A DNA stretch of 64,000 bases from Zanthoxylum bungeanum (taxonomy: Eukaryota; Streptophyta; Magnoliopsida; Sapindales; Rutaceae), in the NCBI GenBank assembly GCA_019454045.1, contig SKCR01001863.1, positions 159,156-223,155 on the forward strand. The letters are read 5' to 3'. Every line of letters starts with the position of its first letter. The stretch's first letter is position 1. The translations under genes were made by a program, and so were the position numbers. This document shows positions 57,476 to 64,000 of this stretch, piece by piece. Below the pieces are notes generated by a model. The model was not told the DNA's origin and searched no databases. It saw only the letters and a program-made list of their open reading frames with translations.

Positions 57476-57962
57476 TTTTTCATGCACAGTTCGTATTTTT
57501 TCCAGAAAATTTTCTAACCTAGCATGCGAATTACTATCTAACAACACTAGATGCGATAAGTTCTTAAGATTGTTGTCCAATGGTGTCATTAAACAGTAAA
57601 TAACTTACAAACAAATAGGTCAAACCAGAAAATAGATCTAATATGCATAAACCCTAATAACTCTTTTTGACTTGAGAATAAGAAAAACCTTGATATAAAG
57701 ATGAATAACAGTAGTCCTGATCGAGATGATTCTCTGTCCTTAAGAACTTATCAGCCTCATTTCAGTGCTCTACGGATTTGTGGCCAATGTTCTCACAGGA
57801 TATCCCGGATTCCTCTTGTTCAAGGGGCACACCTTAACAAGATCTTGAACTAGGAATATGGTGGAATACTCTCTCGGACTCAAGAAACAATATGAGACTC
57901 TATTCTTTTGGATGAAATTCGGATTTCTTTTCTGTGTGTCTTAAAATGAACATAAGGCTTCC

Positions 57963-57969
57963 TTTTATA
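57963..57969 (-). promoter_or_regulatory. TATA box, probably of the Copia-4 LTR
   Basis: The minus strand reads CCATGGCTATAAAAGGAAGC, a textbook plant TATA context, about 1.4 kb before the gag start. Confidence 0.6.
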
Positions 57970-58389
57970 GCCATGGAATGATGCCTCAAAGGTACCCTTA
58001 GGGTTGGGGTGCAACCCTCCAAAGGGTTATACCCCTCCTTTGCACCCCTTGGAGCATAGGATCATTATACACACAATTGGAGGACATGTCCCCATGGGGT
58101 ACCATCCAAAGGACATGTCTCTCCTCCATCCAAACAAGTATATTTGAAGATTTGAAGAATTTCTAACAAGTGCATTCCCTTATGAGTAGGGGTGGCCACC
58201 GGTTCGTTTCGGTTCCGAACTGGAATTGAAACCGAACAGAATGGTTTGATTCGGTTCCCGTATATTCTAGTGTTCGTTTTTTTCCAAATTTTAAAAATTT
58301 TTTTTAAAAAAAAAAATAATTCAAACGATTCCAACCGTTCCGGTTTGAACCACTGAAACTGTTTGATTCCAGAGGTTCGATTTCGGTTC

Positions 58390-58552
58390 GGTTATGGGGA
58401 AACCATAATGATGTGATCCTAGCTGCACCTGATTCGGTCCAGACCACAACCGATCCAATCCATGTACCGGTTGGACCAATTACAAGACACAGAGCTAGGA
58501 GATCAAGGACGCTATGGCAGGCCTGGCCCAACGCCATGTAGCTGAATTGAAC
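58390..58552 (+). pseudogene. C-terminal end of a gypsy pol, upstream of the LTR
   Basis: The frame reads ...NHNDVILAAPDSVQTTTDPI, then HVPVGPITRHRARRSRTLWQ and a stop after NAM. The GPITRARAKR-type phrase is the usual tail of this gypsy group's polyprotein. In a normal element this lies at the far end, after integrase, yet here it precedes the LTR and gag. Confidence 0.7.
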
Positions 58553-58632
58553 AAGCATGTTCGAGATCTATTGGGCTTCAAGGAAGAGGGTTCAAGAGTT
58601 ATACACTTGACCCAAGTCATCGGGGAGCAGCA

Positions 58633-59108
58633 TGCATGAATCGTTTTCAGTTATTTAGGCATTTTATTAATTATTTGCATGTATGGAACCAACGGGGATT
58701 ACCGTTTTTATTTATTATTTGGGTTAGTTTATTTTATTTAGTTATGGGTTAAAGTGGGCTAGAAATTAGGATTTATGGGCTTTTAGTTGATAATGGGTAG
58801 TTTAGGGCTATATTAGTCTTTTTAGCTCTCTTAGGGTTTGAGTATGTTACTATTTAAACTCAAAAACAACTCTTAATGAAGGACCCTATTTTTTGTGCGT
58901 GAATAGTAACTTTTCTTGAGATTGAGAAAATTTATCATCGTTCAGTGATTGAACAAAGACTTATCAAAGGGTTGGCATCCTTTGTGGCGTCCGATTTGCT
59001 GGCAAAATTCATCTGAGGCTATCTCCAAGGGTTTTCAAGGACAGGTTCTTTGGGGGGTCTACGGGATCTTGGATCGGATTTCGTCTTTTCGTATCCTGTT
59101 TCGTATCA
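58633..59108 (+). repeat. Single gypsy LTR within the hAT-bounded segment
   Basis: About 476 bp between a purine-rich tract (atcggggagcagca) and the PBS. It contains a tatttaaac TATA-like site near 58850. The left boundary is uncertain by several bases. No second copy exists in the window. Confidence 0.6.
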
Positions 59109-59110
59109 AT

Positions 59111-59122
59111 TGGTATCAGAGC
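59111..59122 (+). other. Primer-binding site (initiator tRNA-Met)
   Basis: A perfect TGGTATCAGAGC two bases after the LTR. Confidence 0.92.
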
Positions 59123-59966
59123 CAATTTCAGGTCTGACTTTTTTCTCTTTCTGTTTCTTCTATTTTTTTTTCTTTTAGTCTCTCAATCTGTCTTTTTGTT
59201 ACTGTGTCGTTGAGAAAAAAAAAAAAAATTGAATTTTATTTGCAGACTGCGAATTTTTCTTCATTACCTTTTGTTTTCGGACTTTTGCATGTGATTATAT
59301 AGGCTGTTAAAAAAAAAAGGAGGAATTTCAAAGTCAATTCTACGCCTGACATTGGGCTTAGAGATTGTTGCTTTGAAGTTTTAAATTGTTACAGGTCTGA
59401 CACAAAAAAAAATGGGCATTGTGACGCAAAAAAAAAAAAAAAAAAAAAAAAAACAGCCCCACGCCTGTCACTACAAAAAAAACCAAAACTCCTTTTGAAA
59501 ATTTTTGTCTGGTTCAGCATGAAGAAATATATATATATATTGATTATTTCAGCCTGAGTTTTGTGTGTTCTTCATAAGTGTGTCTGTGTCTACGATTGCA
59601 TTGATTATTCAACTCGAATTCGCGTGTTGTCAAAAATAAAATAAAAAATAAAAATTGATTAGAGCTATTTTATATTCTTTTTTTTAACTCTAGTTTTAGG
59701 TTTCCTTGATCGAGTATCGTCGTTGCTTCTCAAGTCACGTCTTATTCTTTTCTTGATACCCTTATTTCTTTGATTCCTTGTGGATTTTGCTGACTTTTGG
59801 ACTACACACGGATTGTGCAATCCATTGGTGGTTAGCGTTCGACATTGAACGGAGGTAATTTTTCGAAGGGAGTGCTTGAGAGAGAGTGAAACACGAGAGT
59901 TCGTGAGGTTTTTCCTTGTTTAATTTTATTTATTTCTTGTTATTACTAATCTGTTTGTTAAGTAAG
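59123..59966. other. Untranslated leader between PBS and gag
   Basis: About 840 bp with several A-runs (for example 59429-59453) and a (TA)n stretch. No ORF of note. Confidence 0.6.
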
Positions 59967-61398
59967 ATGGCAGAGAAAGATATGAACGTTGATGAGAGGA
60001 TTAATACCATGGAAAAGAGTATGGCTGAGTTCCGGGAGATGTTTGGAACTATGAATGCGGCAATTGAGAGGTTGTCGAGGGAGGTTACTAGTCTCCAATT
60101 CTCTAGTGTTCAGAAGGAGGTTGAGGGGCCACAACAATCTAGGCAGGAACAGGCAGAGCAACAACCACCTAGGGTACCTATACATGAGTTTGAGGCAGAG
60201 AATAATCTGGATGATATGGAGGAGTTGGATGAGTTCGAAGATGAGGAGGTTAGGAATAGGCCGCGGGATAGGCGGTATGAGAGGAGATATGACAGGCGGG
60301 ATAAGAGGTTTGATGAGCAGAGAGGTTTTCAGAGAGGAGATAGAAGGGCCTATGGGGGAGAAAATAGACGATTTGGTGATAGGTTTGGTGACAGATTTGG
60401 AGATAGATATGGAGAGATGCATATGATGAGCATAATTATGACTATCGGAGGGAGCCTGACAGGAGAGATCATGGTAGGAGAGATGATATTGATGGTGATT
60501 TAGGCAGTATCAAGATGAAAATTCCATCTTTCCACGGCAGAAATGATCCAGAGGCGTATTTGGACTGGGAAAGGAAGATTGAGCTGATCTTTAATTGTCA
60601 TAGGTATTCCGATGAGAAGAAGGTGAAGTTGGCTGCAATTGAGTTTACAGACTATGCGGTGATTTGGTGGGATCAGTTGGTAACTAATAGGAGGAGGAAC
60701 CATGAGAGGCCAGTTGAGACTTGGGAGGAGTTAAAGGCTCTCATGCGTAAGAGGTTCATTCCAAGCCACTATTACAGAGAATTATATCAGAAGCTACAAC
60801 ATTTGTATCAGGGTTCGAAGAGTGTTGAGGACTATCATACAGAGATGGAGGGTAGCAATGATTAGGCGAATGTGGTGGAGGATAGAGAAGCCACGATGGC
60901 TCGGTTTTTAGGAGGGTTAAATAAGGAGATTGCAAGTGTAGTTGAGTTGCATCATTATGTGGAGTTGGAGGATATGCTACATATGGCGATCAAGGTAGAA
61001 AGACAGTTGAGGAAGAAATCTGCATCTAGATACACTACACAGGGAACTTCTGCTTGGAGGGGGAAGTGGCCTAGTAATGACAGGAGAGATGAGGGTTTCA
61101 ATAAGCCCAGGGCTGATAAGGTAAGGGAAAGGAAATGGAGGCAGGTAGAGTTAAGGTTAAGTCTGAAGTGGTAATTCCAAAATCAAGGAGGAGGTAAAGT
61201 GTTTTAAGTGCTTAGGTTTGGGACATTATGCATCACAGTGCCCCAACAAGCGAACACTAATAGTGAAGGATGATGGTAATATCGATTCCACAGATGAGGA
61301 GGTGGAAGATGAGATGCCTGCATTAGAGGATGCTAATGATGATGAGGGAGCAGCATACCCACTAGATAACTGTCGCTTGTGTCTAGGAGAGCATTGAC
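59967..61398 (+). pseudogene. Gypsy gag with zinc knuckle
   Basis: The start at 59967 opens MAEKDMNVDERINTMEKSM, a coiled-coil N-terminus, followed by an Arg/Asp-rich stretch. After a frameshift near 60420, [20 protein letters not shown] and [17 protein letters not shown] mark the Retrotrans_gag domain. A stop follows EMEGSND (60863). The knuckle CFKCLGLGHYASQC lies at about 61200. The copy has two or three disabling changes. Confidence 0.88.
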
Positions 61399-61448
61399 AG
61401 CACAGATAGTTGAGGAGGAGACCGAGCAGCAGAGAGAGAGAATATTTT

Positions 61449-61745
61449 TCATACTAGGTGTAGCGTGAATGGGAAGTCATGTAGTATGATCGTAGATGGG
61501 GGTAGTTGCACCAACGTGGCTAGCACAGCATTGGTGGCAAGATTGGGATTGTCATGTTTGGCACATCCTAAGCCATATAGGCTACAATGGCTTAATGAGT
61601 GTGGTGAGATCAGGGTGACCAAGCAGGTATTGTTGACTTTTACCATTGGACCTTACACGGATGAGGTGTGTTGTGTGATGTGGTACCAATGCAGGCAGGT
61701 CACATACTTTTGGGGAGGCCGTGGCAGTTCGATAGGAAGGTGATA
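61449..61745 (+). pseudogene. Gypsy aspartic protease
   Basis: CSMIVDGGSCTNVASTALVA carries the D-G/S-G active-site region with a Gly after the Asp; the following strand reads YRLQWLNECGEIRVTKQVLL. A frameshift near 61700 precedes the WQFDRKVIHDG-type linker. A (GA)n microsatellite in the linker is at 61862-61882. Confidence 0.8.
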
Positions 61746-62036
61746 CATGATGGGTTTCGAAACAAATATCTTTCCAGCATAAGGGCAAGCCCATTACATT
61801 ATACCCTTTGACACCAAAACAGGTCCATGATGATCAAGTCAAATTACAGTTGGAAAGGGAAAAGAGAGAGAGAGAGAGAGAGAATCCGCATCTTTGGGGG
61901 TAAGAGTGATAATAGTGAGAAAATGAGATCTAAACACGAGAGTGGGGGAAAACCACTGGGATTAGAACTGAGAGTAAACCCAAGGGAAAGGGGGCCAGAG
62001 GAGAGAGAGTGAGAAGAAAGGGAGAGTGAAAAAGAG

Positions 62037-63168
62037 TTTTTATCTTGGTGAGGGAGAAGTGAGGAGAGCCTACAAAGCTAGCAAACTCATGTTGCTGCTA
62101 GTGTATAAAGACACACCTTACTTTTCTTTACTTACTAACACTAACAATTCCTTCCTGTTTCTATATCTTCTCTTTTGCAGGAATTTGAAGACGTACTCAC
62201 AGAGGACATTCCTAATGGGCTTCCACCCATTCGAGGGATAGAACATCAGATTGATTTCGTGCCTGGATCTGTCATTCCTAATAGACCCGCATATAGGAGT
62301 AATCCTGAGGAGACCAAGGAACTTCAAAGGCAAGTTGAGGAGCTGATGGAGAAGGGTTACGTACGAGAGAGTATGAGCCCGTGCGCAGTACCAGTGTTAT
62401 TAGTGCCTAAGAAGGATGGGACGTGGCGTATGTGCGTGGATTGTCGTGCCATCAATAATATCACGGTAAAGTATCGACATCCCATTCCTAGGCTAGATGA
62501 TATGTTAGATGAACTACATGGATCTAAGATTTTAGTAAAATTGACCTTAAGAGTGGATATCACCAGATTCGTATGAGAGAAGGTGACGAGTGGAAGACCG
62601 CTTTTAAAACTAAGTATGGGTTATATGAGTGGTTAGTAATGCCTTTTGGTTTAACAAACGCCCCTAGTACTTTTATGAGACTTATGAACCATGTGTTGCG
62701 TGCATGTATAGGGAAGTTTGTAGTGGTCTATTTTGATGATATATTAGTATACAGTAAATCTTTAGATGAACATGTAGGTCATTTGAAATGTGTGCTTGAT
62801 ATTTTAAGAAAAGAAAACATTATTTGCTAATTATAAGAAATGCACATTCTGCATGGATAGAGTCGTTTTTCTTGGTTTTGTAGTGACTGCAGATGGCATA
62901 GAGATGGATGAAGAGAAAGTTAAAGCGATTAGAGATTGGCCAACACCTACTACAGTATCTGAGGTTAGAAGTTTTCATGGATTAGCGAGTTTCTACAGGC
63001 GCTTTGTGAAGGATTTCAGTAGCATAGCCGCACCATTGACTGAGGTAGTCAAAAAGACTGTTGGATTTCAGTGGGGTGAAGCTCAAGAGAGTGCATTTCA
63101 GACTCTCAAGGGAAGGTTATGCAGTGCACCAGTTCTCGCACTACCTAACTTTGAGAGCACATTTGAGA
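62037..63168 (+). pseudogene. Gypsy RT and start of RNase H, truncated
   Basis: Linker and RT read GLPPIRGIEHQIDFVPGSV, VPKKDGTWRMCVDCRAINN, then after a frameshift near 62560 [20 protein letters not shown] and the catalytic [17 protein letters not shown]. After a second break near 62830, [20 protein letters not shown] and [20 protein letters not shown] follow. The frame reaches [10 protein letters not shown] and then switches to the hAT subterminal sequence at about 63168. The rest of RNase H and nearly all of integrase are missing. RT features suggest a chromovirus-type gypsy; the clade call is by eye. Confidence 0.9.
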
Positions 63169-63262
63169 TACCGAACCGAAATATTACGGTTTCGGTTCCA
63201 ATCGATTCGGTTCCGGTTCCAACCGGTTCGGAACCGGAACCGTGATCGGGTCTACTTATGAG

Positions 63263-64000
63263 TGTGTTTTGCTTTTATACCATAAATGAGCCCATATGTC
63301 TTATTCAGCTTAAAAGGTAGGTCAATAGTTGAGGATTGTCTCAAATTTATATTTTAATCCCAATTACTAATCTCAACTGACATATGATATTTTTATTATC
63401 ATCTTCTATCACATGCATATTGTCAGGCCACTTACGAGCGGGGTTGGGATGATTTGTTAGCGAAAGTCGGGATATATATCATAATCTTGTCTTAGGGAAA
63501 GATAATAGTGTTTGGCGCAAATAATAGATAGAAATTCAGTGGGGGCTAACGCAACTCAAAAGGGAAAGCAAAGTGGAAAGTTGAAGATGGCAACAAGCGT
63601 ATATTTTTTAGCGAAAAATTCATCTCAACCAGATAAGATTCTGAACTTTTATTTTTCCAGCTTCGGATGGGATGAGAAACATCACTCATAAAATACCAAC
63701 GTTCACTCATAAATATAAAGCTCATTCATGACTTAGTCGAACTGCCATGATCCAACGTTATTGAACTTTTAACTCATATTGGCTCGAAGGAATCGAATAT
63801 TAAATAGTCAACTAAGTAAATGCACCTATGTCTTAACCAGTTAATTTCACCTTTGATTTCTGATTAGTCCGCTGTTTCATTTGAAGCCTTTCTCATTTAC
63901 TTGACATTTTCTTAGATACAAAATGTCAATTTATGCTCAGAGGCCAAATCCAAATACCATCATCATCAATGGCTCACGTTGAAAAGAGACCTAAATGGCA
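63263..64000. other. Right flank of the hAT-type element, no gene seen
   Basis: Non-coding. On the minus strand GGTATAAAAGC near 63272-63282 is a second TATA-like site. The sequence may continue the Copia-4 upstream region interrupted by the hAT insertion. The rest has no recognisable feature. Confidence 0.4.

Larger units (their letters stand above)
56600..58178 (-). other. Presumed 5' LTR/leader region of Copia-4
   Basis: It is non-coding and lies upstream of the minus-strand gag. It holds a clear minus-strand TATA element at 57963-57969, downstream sequence typical of a retroelement leader, and a GTTCGAAC-rich repeat at 57185-57475. I did not find a convincing PBS or the LTR ends. The hAT-type element interrupts it at 58187, and the same region may resume after 63262. 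Confidence 0.4.
58187..63254 (+). mobile_element. hAT-type element enclosing a permuted gypsy fragment (8-bp TSD CTTATGAG)
   Basis: The left end is TAGGGGTGGCCACCGGTTCG. The right end, read inward on the minus strand, is TAGACCCGATCACGGTTCCG. A perfect CTTATGAG stands at 58179-58186 and 63255-63262, and 8-bp duplications are typical of hAT transposons. Both ends carry subterminal ggttcggttcc-type repeats (58200-58390 and 63168-63245), also common in plant hAT elements. No hAT transposase is present. The interior 58390-63168 is Ty3/gypsy sequence in circularly permuted order. The element seems to have moved as one unit. Confidence 0.75.

Noticed and set aside
58187..63254. Two independent hAT fragments on either side of a gypsy element
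   Set aside because: A perfect 8-bp duplication at the two outer ends and complementary outward-facing termini fit one transposition unit better.

Overview
This window is nuclear DNA of a flowering plant, most likely a eudicot. The evidence is two spliced plant genes (a DIVARICATA-type MYB and a chloroplast sedoheptulose-1,7-bisphosphatase), a nuclear tRNA-Arg(CCU), and LTR retrotransposons of plant-specific lineages. All assignments were made by eye from translated motifs, without database searches. By eye well over half of the window is transposon-derived.

Layout, left to right. 1-5021: the 3' part of a Ty3/gypsy Tat-lineage element (Tat-A), with an antisense additional ORF (aORF), a polypurine tract and a probable long LTR that contains a ~140-bp tandem array. 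5359-5743: a small LTR flanked by AATAT, probably a solo LTR. About 8150-10487: the 3' part of a related Tat element (Tat-B2) with a 95-bp array, a 22-bp array and an intact 3' LTR. 13023-20622: Tat-C, which has two LTRs, a PBS, a PPT and an antisense aORF but no pol. 21284-22490: a 1.2-kb Ty1/copia-like TRIM with TSD ATCAT. 23253-24198 (minus): the MYB gene, the only host protein gene that reads cleanly. 25510-27927: an unidentified element bounded by ~260-bp inverted repeats. 27988-41518: Tat-D, a structurally complete 13.5-kb Tat element on the minus strand with TSD TACTT; its antisense aORF is interrupted by a nested 1.47-kb solo LTR with TSD CCCGC. 41648-41720: tRNA-Arg. 42088-44009 (minus): the SBPase gene, eight exons, with a 2-nt deletion at the start of exon 3. 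44649-48806: a copia element lacking most of reverse transcriptase/RNase H. 49826-50080: an Au-like SINE. 50305-54920: a chimera of two copia families. About 55430-58186 (minus): copia gag/protease with part of its 5' region. 58187-63254: a segment with hAT-type ends and a perfect 8-bp TSD (CTTATGAG) whose interior is a circularly permuted gypsy fragment (pol C-terminus, LTR, PBS, gag, protease, RT, start of RNase H).

How the parts relate. The Tat elements share a PPT, an LTR box, a tandem-repeat core and an antisense, intron-bearing coiled-coil protein of the kind Pfam calls Transposase_28 (putative gypsy type transposon). Tat-C and the RT-less copia family look non-autonomous and would need enzymes supplied by relatives such as Tat-D. 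The host genes occupy islands of a few kb between nested transposons. The strongest candidates for something undescribed are the hAT-bounded permuted gypsy, the RT-less copia family whose tandem repeat resembles its own pol C-terminus, and the shared repeat core of the Tat arrays.
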